Of a stretch of 64,000 nucleotides of DNA, positions 44,424 to 53,294 are shown in pieces. The stretch's first letter is position 1; each line of letters opens with the position of its first letter. The position numbers were made by a program, and so were the translations under genes. The stretch comes from Flavobacterium antarcticum DSM 19726 (GTDB lineage: Bacteria; Bacteroidota; Bacteroidia; Flavobacteriales; Flavobacteriaceae), in assembly GCF_000419685.1 (NCBI RefSeq), contig NZ_ATTM01000003.1, forward strand, positions 389,608 to 453,607. Reading direction: 5' to 3'. The notes beneath the pieces are model-generated. The model did no database searches and was not told the origin of the DNA. It was given only the letters and a program-made list of their open reading frames with translations.

Positions 44424-44716
44424 TTGAAATAGCGTTTTTAAAATTCTTGTAAATATACGGGATTCCTTTTGGAGCGAAAAATCAATTTTTAAAAATCGAA
44501 GCAAATTAATGCGGCAATTCTCAAAATTTATAATTAAATCTCAAGAGACTATTGATTAAATTTAAAACATCATTTTAAAGTACTTAATTGTAGTAATTTA
44601 AGAAAAAATTTTCGTGATTCTGTTGCTTTTCTACTAATTGTTAGATGAATAATTGCTTCTATTTTTTAGTATAGTCAAATCAAATATTGCAATCGTTATA
44701 AAATTGTTACTTATGA

Positions 44717-44746
44717 TTGAAAAAATAGATTTATATAGTAACTTTG
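44717..44746 (+). promoter_or_regulatory. Promoter of the suf operon
   Basis: TTG at 44717-44719, a 19-base spacer, and TAACTTTG at 44739-44746 match the Bacteroidota -33/-7 promoter (TTG, 17-23, TAnnTTTG). It lies 28 bases upstream of the sufA ATG. The remainder of the gap from 44424 shows no gene. Confidence 0.7.
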
Positions 44747-44774
44747 CAGTTAATTTAGACAAAATCAAAATAAC

Positions 44775-45104
44775 ATGATTAAAGTATCTGATGACGCAAG
44801 TAGAAGAATTGTCGCGATGATGCAGGAAGGCGGTTATGATGCTGCAGCTGATTACGTGCGTGTTGGCGTAAAAAGCGGTGGTTGTTCTGGCTTGTCTTAC
44901 GAGTTGAAATTTGACAAGGAATTGCATGAAAACGATAAAGTTTTTGAAGATAATAATGTAAAAATCGCAGTTGAGAAAAAATCATTCTTGTATTTAGCAG
45001 GAACAATTTTAGAATATTCAGGCGGATTGAATGGAAAAGGATTTGTTTTTAATAATCCAAATGCTTCAAGAACGTGCGGTTGTGGTGAGAGTTTCTCACT
45101 TTAA
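44775..45104 (+). CDS. sufA: HesB/IscA-type iron-sulfur cluster carrier (SufA-like)
   Basis: The 109-residue A-type carrier has the three conserved cysteines C37 (SGGCSGLSYEL), C101 and C103 (TCGCGESFSL at the C-terminus). A-type proteins receive clusters from the SufBCD scaffold and hand them to target proteins. It is first in the suf operon, with sufB 55 bases on. It could be named IscA/ErpA-like; the suf context favours sufA. Confidence 0.92.
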   Translation: MIKVSDDASRRIVAMMQEGGYDAAADYVRVGVKSGGCSGLSYELKFDKELHENDKVFEDNNVKIAVEKKSFLYLAGTILEYSGGLNGKGFVFNNPNASRTCGCGESFSL

Positions 45105-45159
45105 AATTTAAAAAATTCTTTCGAAATAAGTAGCTGAAAGAATTTCAAATAAAAACAAA

Positions 45160-46608
45160 ATGGCAAAATATACTGAAGACGACTTAAAAGTTGAACTAGA
45201 AACTAAAGAATATGAGTACGGATTTTATACGGATTTGGAGTCGGATACATTCCCAATTGGTTTAAATGAAGACGTGGTTCGTGCAATTTCTAAAATCAAA
45301 GAGGAGCCGGAATGGATGACTGACTGGCGAATTGAAGCTTTTAGAGCTTGGGAACAAATGATTGAGCCGGAATGGGCAAATGTGCATTATACAAAACCTG
45401 ATTTTCAAGCCATATCCTATTACTCTGCACCAAAAGCGGTTGACCCAAATAAAACTTTGGACGACGTTGACCCAGAACTTTTGGCGATGTACAAAAAACT
45501 AGGGATTTCTGTTGACGAGCAAAAGAAAATGAATAACGTAGCGATGGACATCGTTGTCGATTCAGTTTCAGTTGCAACTACGTTCAAGAAAACATTGGCA
45601 GAAAAAGGAATAATTTTCTGTGCTATTTCGGAAGCAATTAGAGAACATCCAGAATTAGTGAAAAAATATTTAGGGACAATCGTTCCGCAGAAAGATAACT
45701 TTTATGCTGCTTTAAATTCGGCTGTTTTCTCTGACGGAAGTTTTTGTTACATTCCAAAAGGCGTTCGTTGTCCGATGGAATTATCCACTTATTTCCGAAT
45801 CAATCAAGGAGGAACAGGTCAGTTTGAAAGAACTTTATTGATTGCTGACGAAGGAAGTTACGTTTCTTACCTTGAAGGTTGTACAGCTCCAAGTCGTGAT
45901 GAAAACCAACTTCACGCAGCTGTTGTTGAATTAATTGCTTTGGATAATTCAGAAATTAAATATTCAACGGTTCAAAACTGGTATCCCGGAAATAAAGAAG
46001 GTTTAGGTGGCGTTTTCAACTTTGTAACCAAAAGAGGATTGTGCGAAAAAGGCGCAAAAATTTCGTGGACACAAGTAGAAACAGGTTCTGCCGTTACATG
46101 GAAATATCCTTCTTGTATTTTAAAAGGTGATAATTCCGTTGGTGAATTTTATTCAATCGCAGTAACGAATAATCACCAGCAAGCCGATACAGGAACGAAG
46201 ATGATTCACATTGGGAAAAACACGAAATCAACAATTATTTCGAAAGGAATTTCAGCTGGAAAATCACAAAATAGTTACAGAGGTTTAGTACGAATTAGTG
46301 CAAATGCTGATAATGCTAGAAACTTCTCACAATGTGATTCGCTTTTGATGGGAAATAACTGTGGAGCACACACTTTTCCCTACATTGAAAGTAAAAACCC
46401 GACTGCAAAAATTGAACATGAAGCTACGACAAGTAAAATTGGCGAAGACCAAGTATTCTATTGCAACCAACGTGGAATTCCAACCGAAAAAGCGATTGCA
46501 TTAATTGTAAACGGTTTTGGTAAAGAAGTGTTGAATAAATTACCAATGGAATTTGCTGTGGAAGCACAAAAATTATTGGAAATTTCACTAGAAGGTTCGG
46601 TTGGTTAG
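45160..46608 (+). CDS. sufB: Fe-S cluster assembly scaffold SufB
   Basis: The 482-residue SufB forms the SufBC2D scaffold for new iron-sulfur clusters in the cytoplasm. Markers are the N-terminal [23 protein letters not shown], the beta-helix core with [28 protein letters not shown], and the C-terminal [60 protein letters not shown] containing the cluster-binding cysteine region. Length is normal. sufC, usually adjacent, is separated here by a four-helix-bundle ORF between inverted repeats. Confidence 0.96.
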   Translation: MAKYTEDDLKVELETKEYEYGFYTDLESDTFPIGLNEDVVRAISKIKEEPEWMTDWRIEAFRAWEQMIEPEWANVHYTKPDFQAISYYSAPKAVDPNKTLDDVDPELLAMYKKLGISVDEQKKMNNVAMDIVVDSVSVATTFKKTLAEKGIIFCAISEAIREHPELVKKYLGTIVPQKDNFYAALNSAVFSDGSFCYIPKGVRCPMELSTYFRINQGGTGQFERTLLIADEGSYVSYLEGCTAPSRDENQLHAAVVELIALDNSEIKYSTVQNWYPGNKEGLGGVFNFVTKRGLCEKGAKISWTQVETGSAVTWKYPSCILKGDNSVGEFYSIAVTNNHQQADTGTKMIHIGKNTKSTIISKGISAGKSQNSYRGLVRISANADNARNFSQCDSLLMGNNCGAHTFPYIESKNPTAKIEHEATTSKIGEDQVFYCNQRGIPTEKAIALIVNGFGKEVLNKLPMEFAVEAQKLLEISLEGSVG

Positions 46609-46614
46609 AAAATT

Positions 46615-46638
46615 GTTTAAAGTTTAAGGTTTAAAGTT
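46615..46638 (+). repeat. Left 24-bp inverted repeat of the S23 unit
   Basis: The 24 bases begin GTTTAAAGTTTAAGG and are the exact reverse complement of 47078-47101. A partial inverted copy of its first ten bases (AACTTTAAAC) also lies at 46671-46680, just before the S23 ORF. Confidence 0.85.
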
Positions 46639-46689
46639 GAGCAACAGAACTTTAAAAATTTAGACAAAAAAACTTTAAACTAGGATTTT

Positions 46690-47079
46690 ATGGCAACAAT
46701 TAAAAAGTTTGAGGAATTAGAGATTTGGCAACAGGGGAGAATTTTGTCTCAACAAATTATTTTAATTTCGAAAGAAACAGAATTGAAGTCAGATTTTAGA
46801 TTAAGAGACCAAATTAAGGCTTCTTCAGGTTCAGTTATGGACAATATAGCGGAAGGATTTGAAAGAAATGGAAAACTCGAGTTTAGACAATTTTTATCAA
46901 TTGCAAAAGGTTCTGCAGGAGAGACAAGGTCACAACTTTACAGGGTTTTTGATAATTATTATATCAATCAAGAAAAGTTAGATTTTCTTGTTTTGGAATA
47001 TGAAAAGTTAAGTGGTAAAATACAAAATTTTATTACCTATTTAAATAATAACGATTATAAAGGAACGAAGTTCAAATAA
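46690..47079 (+). CDS. Four-helix-bundle S23/23S rRNA-intervening-sequence protein
   Basis: The 129-residue protein fits the S23/four-helix-bundle family (23S rRNA IVS protein): FEELEIWQQGRILSQQIILIS, FRLRDQIKASSGSVMDNIAEGFERNGKLEFRQFLSIAKGSAGETRSQLYRVFD. Relatives are encoded inside intervening sequences of 23S rRNA, as stand-alone genes, or as accessory proteins of diversity-generating retroelements. Their function is unknown. The ORF interrupts sufB-sufC and lies between perfect 24-bp inverted repeats. No reverse transcriptase gene or 23S rRNA is nearby. Confidence 0.88.
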   Translation: MATIKKFEELEIWQQGRILSQQIILISKETELKSDFRLRDQIKASSGSVMDNIAEGFERNGKLEFRQFLSIAKGSAGETRSQLYRVFDNYYINQEKLDFLVLEYEKLSGKIQNFITYLNNNDYKGTKFK

Positions 47080-47101
47080 CTTTAAACCTTAAACTTTAAA
47101 C
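47078..47101 (-). repeat. Right 24-bp inverted repeat of the S23 unit
   Basis: Ends CCTTAAACTTTAAAC; exact reverse complement of 46615-46638. It begins within the S23 stop codon and ends 9 bases before the sufC ATG. Confidence 0.85.
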
Positions 47102-47110
47102 TTTACAGAA

Positions 47111-47857
47111 ATGTTAAAAATAACAAATCTTCATGCTTCAATTGAAGACAAAGAAATATTAAAAGGAATCAACCTTGAAATCAAGGCAGGCGAAGTGCAT
47201 GCGATTATGGGGCCAAACGGTTCTGGAAAAAGTACACTTTCGGCAGTAATTGCTGGAAATGAAACGTACACAGTAACAGAAGGTGCTGTGTATTTAGAGG
47301 ATGAAGATTTAGCTGATTTAGCTCCTGAAGAACGCGCTCACAAAGGCGTTTTCTTGTCGTTTCAATATCCGGTAGAAATCCCTGGAGTATCGGTAACGAA
47401 CTTCATGAAAACGGCGATTAACGAAAACCGTAAAGCAAACGGAAAAGCAGATATGCCAGCGAACGAGATGTTGAAATTAATTCGTGAGAAATCAGAATTA
47501 TTGGAAATTGACCGTAAGTTTTTATCTCGGTCACTAAATGAAGGTTTTTCGGGTGGTGAAAAGAAAAGAAACGAGATTTTTCAAATGGCAATGCTAGAAC
47601 CTAAAATTGCAATTTTGGATGAAACCGATTCAGGATTAGATATTGACGCATTGCGAATCGTTGCAAACGGTGTGAATAAGTTGAAAAGCGAAAATAACGC
47701 TGTATTAATTATCACGCACTACCAAAGACTTTTAGATTATATCGTTCCTGATTTTGTACACGTTTTATACGATGGAAAAATCGTGAAATCGGGCGGAAAA
47801 GAGTTAGCACACGAACTTGAAGAACGCGGTTACGATTGGATTAAAGCGGAAAATTAA
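47111..47857 (+). CDS. sufC: Fe-S cluster assembly ATPase SufC
   Basis: The 248-residue ABC-type ATPase of the SufBCD complex has Walker A GPNGSGKSTLS (about 35-45), the Q-loop in FLSFQYPVEIPG, the ABC signature SGGEKKRNEIFQMA, Walker B KIAILDETDSGLD (with the SufC-typical SGLD) and the H-loop VLIITHYQRLLDY. It powers scaffold rearrangement during cluster assembly. Its start follows the right repeat of the S23 unit by 9 bases, so its leader is altered relative to a plain suf operon. Confidence 0.96.
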   Translation: MLKITNLHASIEDKEILKGINLEIKAGEVHAIMGPNGSGKSTLSAVIAGNETYTVTEGAVYLEDEDLADLAPEERAHKGVFLSFQYPVEIPGVSVTNFMKTAINENRKANGKADMPANEMLKLIREKSELLEIDRKFLSRSLNEGFSGGEKKRNEIFQMAMLEPKIAILDETDSGLDIDALRIVANGVNKLKSENNAVLIITHYQRLLDYIVPDFVHVLYDGKIVKSGGKELAHELEERGYDWIKAEN

Positions 47858-47860
47858 TTT

Positions 47861-47922
47861 GTTTAGAGTTCAAAGTTTAAGGTTCAACCAACTTTAAACA
47901 AATGAAACTTTAAACTTTAAAC
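47861..47922. repeat. ORF-less repeat pair related to the S23 repeats
   Basis: The left part has GTTCAAAGTTTAAGGTTCAA (47868-47887), 18 of 20 identical to the S23-unit left repeat. The right part has GAAACTTTAAACTTTAAAC (47904-47922), resembling the right repeat. Between them is only a 16-base spacer. It fills most of the sufC-sufD gap. Confidence 0.7.
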
Positions 47923-47935
47923 AAATAACAAAAAG

Positions 47936-49252
47936 ATGGAATTAAAAGAAAAACTCATATCCTCATTCATGGCATTTGAAGAACGTGTGGACGTCAACGA
48001 CTCTTTACACGATGTTCGAATCAATGCGATGAAGAATTTTGAAACCAATGGATTTCCTACCAAAAAAGAGGAAAATTGGAAATATACTTCGTTGAATTCG
48101 GTTTTGAAAAACGACTTTAGTGTTTTTCCAAAAAACGAAAATACCATTCAATATTCTGATGTAAAAAAATATTATTTACACGAAATTGACACCTATAAAG
48201 TCGTTTTTGTAGACGGCGTTTTTAGTTCGTTTTTGTCTTCAACGACACACGATGGAATTGACGTTTGCTTGATGGCTTCTGCTTTGACAAAGCCAAAATA
48301 CAAAATGATTATTGATACCTATTTCAATCAAATTGCTCAAAAAGACGATAGTTTGACTTCGTTAAATACGGCATTTGCAATGGAAGGCGCTTACATCAAT
48401 ATCCCTAAAAATAAAGTTGCTGACAAACCTATTGAGATTATTAATTTCTCTACAGGAACTGAAGCAGCACTTTTGGTTCAACCTAGGAACCTAATTATTG
48501 TAGGCGAAAATTCGCATGTACAAATTATTGAGCGTCACCAGTCGTTGAACTCAAATCCGGTTTTGACGAATTCTGTAACCGAAATTTTTGCAGCAAAAAG
48601 AGCGATAGTAGATTATTATAAAATTCAAAACGATAACATTGAAGCTTCGTTGATTGACAATACTTATATTGCACAAAAGCAACAAAGTAATGTATCGGTT
48701 CATACGTTCTCTTTTGGAGGAAATATCACCAGAAACAACCTTAATTTCTATCACCAAGGCGAACACATTGAAAGTACGCTGAAAGGAATTACAATTTTAG
48801 AAGGTAAACAACACGTCGATCACCACACTTTAGTGCAGCACGCGACGCCAAATTGCGAAAGCCACCAGAATTATAAAACAATTTTAGGCGAAAGTTCAAC
48901 AGGTGTTTTCAACGGAAAGATTTTCGTAGAAAAAGAAGCGCAAAAAACAGACGCTTTTCAGCAAAATAACAACATTTTATTAAGCGATAAAGCTACGATA
49001 AATGCAAAACCACAATTGGAAATTTTTGCTGACGATGTAAAATGTTCACACGGTTGTACAATCGGTCAATTAGACGAAACAGCAATGTTCTATATGCAAT
49101 CGCGTGGAATTCCAAAGAAAGAAGCGAAAGCATTATTGATGTATGCGTTTTCTAATGACGTAATTCAAAGTATCAAAATTCCTGAATTAAAAGCAAGAAT
49201 TACAAAAATTATCGCTACTAAATTAGGCGTAAATATGGGTTTTGATTTGTAG
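47936..49252 (+). CDS. sufD: Fe-S cluster assembly protein SufD
   Basis: The 438-residue SufD, paralogue of SufB, completes the SufBC2D scaffold. Markers are FPTKKEENWKYTSL near the N-terminus, the beta-helix core with the NNNILLSDKATINAKPQLEIFADDVKCSHGCTIGQLDETAMFYMQSRGIPKKEAKALLMYAF block shared with SufB, and a helical C-terminus. Length is normal for the family. It is followed by a long hairpin terminator, ending the sufABCD transcript. Confidence 0.95.
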   Translation: MELKEKLISSFMAFEERVDVNDSLHDVRINAMKNFETNGFPTKKEENWKYTSLNSVLKNDFSVFPKNENTIQYSDVKKYYLHEIDTYKVVFVDGVFSSFLSSTTHDGIDVCLMASALTKPKYKMIIDTYFNQIAQKDDSLTSLNTAFAMEGAYINIPKNKVADKPIEIINFSTGTEAALLVQPRNLIIVGENSHVQIIERHQSLNSNPVLTNSVTEIFAAKRAIVDYYKIQNDNIEASLIDNTYIAQKQQSNVSVHTFSFGGNITRNNLNFYHQGEHIESTLKGITILEGKQHVDHHTLVQHATPNCESHQNYKTILGESSTGVFNGKIFVEKEAQKTDAFQQNNNILLSDKATINAKPQLEIFADDVKCSHGCTIGQLDETAMFYMQSRGIPKKEAKALLMYAFSNDVIQSIKIPELKARITKIIATKLGVNMGFDL

Positions 49253-49258
49253 TTTTTA

Positions 49259-49353
49259 ACCGCAAAGGTCGCATAAGATTTACGCAAAGGACGCAAAGTT
49301 TATTACTGAACTTTGCGTCCTTTGCGGTTTTTTACTTTGTGTACTTTGCGGTT
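49259..49353 (+). terminator. Long nested hairpin terminator after sufD
   Basis: CGCAAAGGACGCAAAGTT (49283-49300) and AACTTTGCGTCCTTTGCG (49309-49326) form an 18-pair perfect stem with an 8-base loop and a T run after. AACCGCAAAGG (49259) and CTTTGCGGTT (49344-49353) repeat the motif outside. The arms are related to the CGCAAAGG-type intergenic repeats of flavobacteria. Confidence 0.75.
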
Positions 49354-49459
49354 AGTTTTTTATGGACGTCAATATATCAGTAGATTAAGTAACAGAATTT
49401 CCTGCTATTTTTTTACTTAAATCAATAATGATCTTACTTGAATGTATGTTTACCGTCAA

Positions 49460-50593
49460 CTAGAATTTATTTGCGTCCATAAATAAAATGCCAGAACCAT
49501 TCAACGATTTTACCATAACTGGCAAAGCTTCATTCGCTTTCGGATGAATATCGTGAAATAAAACAACTCCTTTTCTCCACAATAACATTAACGTGATTAC
49601 TCTATCGGAAACTTCGGAAGCATTTATTTTCGAGTTCCAATCTTGTGAATCAATGTTCCATAACAGCACGGATGCGTTTATCGAATTTAAATAATTAGCG
49701 ACTTTTTCGGTTCTTTGGCCGTAAGGCGGACGGAAATAACTTCTGCTATTTTTTGAATCTGTAATGGTTTTTATTTTGCCAAAAGTGTAGTCAATTGATT
49801 CTTGCCAAGTTTCTAAATATTGGTGTGATTTGTGAATTTTTCCGTGCGATTCCAACTTGTTGTTTGAATAAAGTTTGTTTAATTTTTCAGTCGATGTGGC
49901 GTTTATTCTGTTTTGTAATTGTTCTCCTAAAACAAAAAACATTCCGTTGAGGTTTAGCGATTTTAAGGTTGCCGTTAATTTATCCGTATTGCCATTTTCC
50001 TTGGTTGGTCCATCGTCAAAAGTCAAGAGAAACTCTTTATCTGCATAGTTACTTCCCGTAATTTCATTTGGTGCCAAAGTTAAAATTTCGCTGGAAGTTT
50101 TTGGAAATAAAAATGCCAATCGTGCCAATTCATTCGCATATTGCCGACTGAAATCTGACGCATTTGCATACCATAGTTTTAAATTTGCTGGAATACTTTT
50201 ATCTAATTTTTCAGTTGCTTTTACAACATCTTGCCACGTACAATTTTTATTTATTGCAATGGTTTTGTCCAAAACCGTTTGACTTTTAATGGAGTGTAAA
50301 TTTTGAAGAATCAGTTGTATTTGGTCTTTTTTCCAAGTAGAAAACGAATTTACATTAGCGGATTTAATGTTGTACTTCGCCTTAATTTCTTCGACGTTAT
50401 TCAGATTTTGAATTTCTAGGAAACATTTGGCGTAGACCAAAATTTGCATCTTTGAAGCGTAATCAAAGTTTTCTACAGAATTTAAATTTTCTGGCCAAAG
50501 CGAACGGTCTATTTTTGCCACCTTTACTTGTGCATTCAAAAATGAACAAGTAAAGAGTAACAATAATAAAGTGACAATATTAGTTTTCATCAC
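49460..50593 (-). CDS. Secreted polysaccharide deacetylase (NodB-type domain)
   Basis: The 377-residue protein has a signal peptide (LLLLLFTCSFLNAQ), an unrecognised helical N-terminal half (about 22-180) and a NodB deacetylase domain (about 187-375). The first motif is FLLTFDDGPTKENG (D193, D194). The second is weakly kept as LESHGKIHKSHQYL, and the third as YFRPPYGQ. LLWNIDSQDW and VLFHDIHPKANEALP complete the fold. It probably removes acetyl groups from a cell-wall or surface glycan. Its start overlaps the upstream TPR gene's stop by 4 bases. Confidence 0.85.
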   Translation of the reverse strand: MMKTNIVTLLLLLFTCSFLNAQVKVAKIDRSLWPENLNSVENFDYASKMQILVYAKCFLEIQNLNNVEEIKAKYNIKSANVNSFSTWKKDQIQLILQNLHSIKSQTVLDKTIAINKNCTWQDVVKATEKLDKSIPANLKLWYANASDFSRQYANELARLAFLFPKTSSEILTLAPNEITGSNYADKEFLLTFDDGPTKENGNTDKLTATLKSLNLNGMFFVLGEQLQNRINATSTEKLNKLYSNNKLESHGKIHKSHQYLETWQESIDYTFGKIKTITDSKNSRSYFRPPYGQRTEKVANYLNSINASVLLWNIDSQDWNSKINASEVSDRVITLMLLWRKGVVLFHDIHPKANEALPVMVKSLNGSGILFMDANKF

Positions 50594-51786
50594 ATTCCTA
50601 ATTTTAATTTCATTCTAGCAATTCCTTTGTCATAAGCAGCATTTTGCTTTTTGCTCAAAGCCGACTTGTAATTATCTAATGCATCTTTAAACTGTCCTTT
50701 GTTTTCGTAAATCTTCGCAATATTATAGTAAGAACTCGCTTGAATCGTGTTGGTATTTGGTCCATTTGCTAAATCAATTGCTTTTCTATTTGCCCAAATG
50801 GCTTCGGCTTCATTATTTAATTTCTGAAAAGACAAACCTAAATTGCTGTATGCTTGACCGTTATTTGGATTCAATTCAATCGCTCTTTTGTAATACATTA
50901 CCGATTGCTCCAATTGTTTTGAGTGATAAGCGGTTTCACCTTGTTGGTTTTTTTTGTTGGATTGTGCAATATCAGATTGACTTGTTGCATAACTTTCGGT
51001 AAGATTATTTTTACCTCTCAACACTTCTAATTGAGAACGAACGCGTTCCCATTCATTGGCATCGTAAAATTTATTGATGTCTTGAAAAGAACCACTTTCG
51101 TCAATCATAAAAACGACCCAAGTGTTTCCCTTCTTATTTCTAGGCACATTGTAAGAACGAATCAACGAATTTCCGATGTAAACATAAACCCGAGCGTCAC
51201 TCACATTTGAAAGTCGACTTCCGCCGGAAATGTCTTTATCGCTGTAATCGTGAACGGCATAAATATACTTTTGACCTTGTTGTTTTTTATCAATAGTGAT
51301 TGTTTCTGGTCCAAAACTATCCGTATCATCTACATCAAGATTTGCCATAGCACCTGTTTTATGGTAATAGCAAATGTGATTTCCAGGATACGAAAGATGC
51401 GAATCCACGTCTAAAGGTTGTTCTCCCCAACTCAAAACAATGCGCATTCCGTCCAATTGTTCCATAACTGGACTCAAAGCATAAGTCAAATTGTTAACTG
51501 GACCTTTAGTAACAAGCGTTGAATAACCTGATTTTTTAATAATTAAAGTGACCGAAGCATCGTCAACTCCACCAAAAACTTTTGGAATACTGATTTGTCC
51601 GTTTGAATTTGTTTTAACGGAAACCGATGTTTCTCCATTTTTCTGAAAAATAACTTCGGCATCTTTTATCTTTTGGTCTTTTACAACCGCACTTAAAACC
51701 TGAAGTTGTGATTTTTCTTGTGCAAAGCCAAAATAGCTAAACAACAAACAACTAATAAGGACGAATTTAAAGAAAATTGCTTTCAT
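50590..51786 (-). CDS. Secreted YfaP/DUF2135-like and TPR protein
   Basis: The 398-residue protein has a signal peptide (FVLISCLLFSYFGFAQ), a carboxypeptidase-regulatory-like beta domain (about 28-105), a DUF2135/YfaP-like domain (about 110-235, RIVLSWGEQPLDVDSHLSYPGN with YKHTGAM-like cation loop and IYAVHDYSD), and three TPR units (about 290-395, GETAYHSKQLEQSVMYYKRAIELNPNNGQAYSNLG). The start at 51786 (MKAIFFKF) was chosen over an ATG 8 codons upstream. It overlaps the deacetylase gene and should share a transcript. Periplasmic; role unknown. Confidence 0.82.
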   Translation of the reverse strand: MKAIFFKFVLISCLLFSYFGFAQEKSQLQVLSAVVKDQKIKDAEVIFQKNGETSVSVKTNSNGQISIPKVFGGVDDASVTLIIKKSGYSTLVTKGPVNNLTYALSPVMEQLDGMRIVLSWGEQPLDVDSHLSYPGNHICYYHKTGAMANLDVDDTDSFGPETITIDKKQQGQKYIYAVHDYSDKDISGGSRLSNVSDARVYVYIGNSLIRSYNVPRNKKGNTWVVFMIDESGSFQDINKFYDANEWERVRSQLEVLRGKNNLTESYATSQSDIAQSNKKNQQGETAYHSKQLEQSVMYYKRAIELNPNNGQAYSNLGLSFQKLNNEAEAIWANRKAIDLANGPNTNTIQASSYYNIAKIYENKGQFKDALDNYKSALSKKQNAAYDKGIARMKLKLGM

Positions 51787-51859
51787 ATTTTTTTTTAATA
51801 AATGTAACATAATAATTCTATGATTTTACGACTGGGTTTTATAACATTTTAAGTAAAAG

Positions 51860-53206
51860 TTAGTTTTCAAAACTCCCTAAAACCCCCTTCAAAAACCCAT
51901 TAAAATCAAACGATTCATCGTCCGTCAATCCCATTCTGACAATTACTAAATCTTTAGATGGAATAATGATTACTTTTTGACCTTGAAAACCACTTGCATA
52001 ATATAAATCTCGTGGAGCATCTGGATATTTCCCACTTGAGTTTAACCAAAAATGTCCACCATATCTTCCATCCGATGTTGGAGTAGGAGTGGCAACATAT
52101 TTCGACCAAGAGCTGTCAAATAATTGTTCTCCGTTCCAATTTCCATTGTGTAAATAAAGTGTTCCAAACTTTGCCCAATCGCGAGTAGTTGCCCAAGCAT
52201 AAGAAGAACCCACGTAATTTCCTGCCATATCGGTTTCTACAATCATTGAATACATTCCGATTTTATCGATTAAAGACGAATACCAAAAATCTAAATATTC
52301 TTGATGGGTTTTAAATTGCTTGCGCATAATTTTTGACAATAAATTAGACGTTCCTGAAGAGTAATTCCAACTTGCATTTGGTTTACCAATAAGTGGTTTT
52401 TCAAGTTGCACTTTTCCCATATCTTCGGCTTGAAAAAGCATTTTTGTGGCATCACAAATCCGGTCGTATTTTTCTTCCCATTCTAAACCCGAATTCATAT
52501 GAAGTAAATCATTAATCTTGATGTTTTTTCTTTCATCATTTCTCCATTCTGAAATTGGCGCTGGATTATTAATGTCAATTTTATTCTGAAATTGTAAAAT
52601 TCCAAAGTAAGTTGCTGTAATACTTTTGGTCATCGACCAACCTAAAATCTTCGAATTTTTGTCAAAACCTGTGTCGTATTTTTCAGCAATAATATGGTCT
52701 TTGTACAAAACAATTACTGAACGCGTTCTCTTTTCAACAGCATTATTTTCATCAAAAGCATTGGCAACCGCCTTGTTTAATTTCGAATAATCAATGTTTG
52801 AAAAAGTAGAATCTTTGGGTTCATTGGTGCCAAAAGGATAAGGAAAATCAATTTTTGGCTGAACACGTTTTGGAATCAAATACGGTTTTGAAACATCGAA
52901 ATTTTCGTCAATTAATAAAGAACCCAATCCTACACGATAAACCGCTTTTCTTTTTTGCAAACCAAAAACAGATGAGGTAGCAAATTTTCCACTTTCGTCA
53001 ATTGTATTTGTCGCCAAGCGAATCAGTTTAATATCATTGTCGCTTTTTTCAATTAAATCCAAAGAACGGTTGTCAATAAAATGAGCGGACGCCACGTTTT
53101 TAGCTGAAAAGCCTGAAATTAATTCTAATTTTGGATAGTTTGTAAATCCCAAATAGAAAACGACCACCAAAATCACGATTCCAATTATCTTAAGTGCTTT
53201 TTTCAT
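51860..53206 (-). CDS. Serine hydrolase of the beta-lactamase (class C) family
   Basis: The 448-residue protein has one N-terminal membrane helix (about 5-22) and a class C beta-lactamase/penicillin-binding-like domain (about 140-445). The SxxK motif is SMTKSITATYFG (around residue 190), the YxN-like motif lies in WNYSSGTSN, and a KTG-like strand is ASGFQGQKVIIIPSKDLVIVRMG. Such proteins include esterases and D-amino-acid peptidases; the substrate is unknown. It lies on the minus strand between the YfaP/TPR gene and the divergent DUF2157 gene. Confidence 0.9.
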   Translation of the reverse strand: MKKALKIIGIVILVVVFYLGFTNYPKLELISGFSAKNVASAHFIDNRSLDLIEKSDNDIKLIRLATNTIDESGKFATSSVFGLQKRKAVYRVGLGSLLIDENFDVSKPYLIPKRVQPKIDFPYPFGTNEPKDSTFSNIDYSKLNKAVANAFDENNAVEKRTRSVIVLYKDHIIAEKYDTGFDKNSKILGWSMTKSITATYFGILQFQNKIDINNPAPISEWRNDERKNIKINDLLHMNSGLEWEEKYDRICDATKMLFQAEDMGKVQLEKPLIGKPNASWNYSSGTSNLLSKIMRKQFKTHQEYLDFWYSSLIDKIGMYSMIVETDMAGNYVGSSYAWATTRDWAKFGTLYLHNGNWNGEQLFDSSWSKYVATPTPTSDGRYGGHFWLNSSGKYPDAPRDLYYASGFQGQKVIIIPSKDLVIVRMGLTDDESFDFNGFLKGVLGSFEN

Positions 53207-53269
53207 AAATGTGCAAATTTTAAGGCAAGTTAAGTTTTTTCGTTAAATTAAAATAATGGCATATTTGTT

Positions 53270-53277
53270 TATCTTTG
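53270..53277 (+). promoter_or_regulatory. Candidate -7 element for the DUF2157 gene
   Basis: TATCTTTG fits TAnnTTTG, 17 bases upstream of the ATG at 53295. No clear -33 TTG. Confidence 0.35.
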
Positions 53278-53294
53278 GATAAATCCAACCCGAT

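Noticed and set aside
46690..47079. Diversity-generating retroelement based on the S23/Avd-like ORF
   Set aside because: No reverse transcriptase gene and no template/variable repeat pair was seen near the ORF.
46690..47079. 23S rRNA intervening sequence
   Set aside because: The ORF is in the suf operon and no rRNA sequence flanks it, so it is not an rRNA IVS in place, though its structure is similar.
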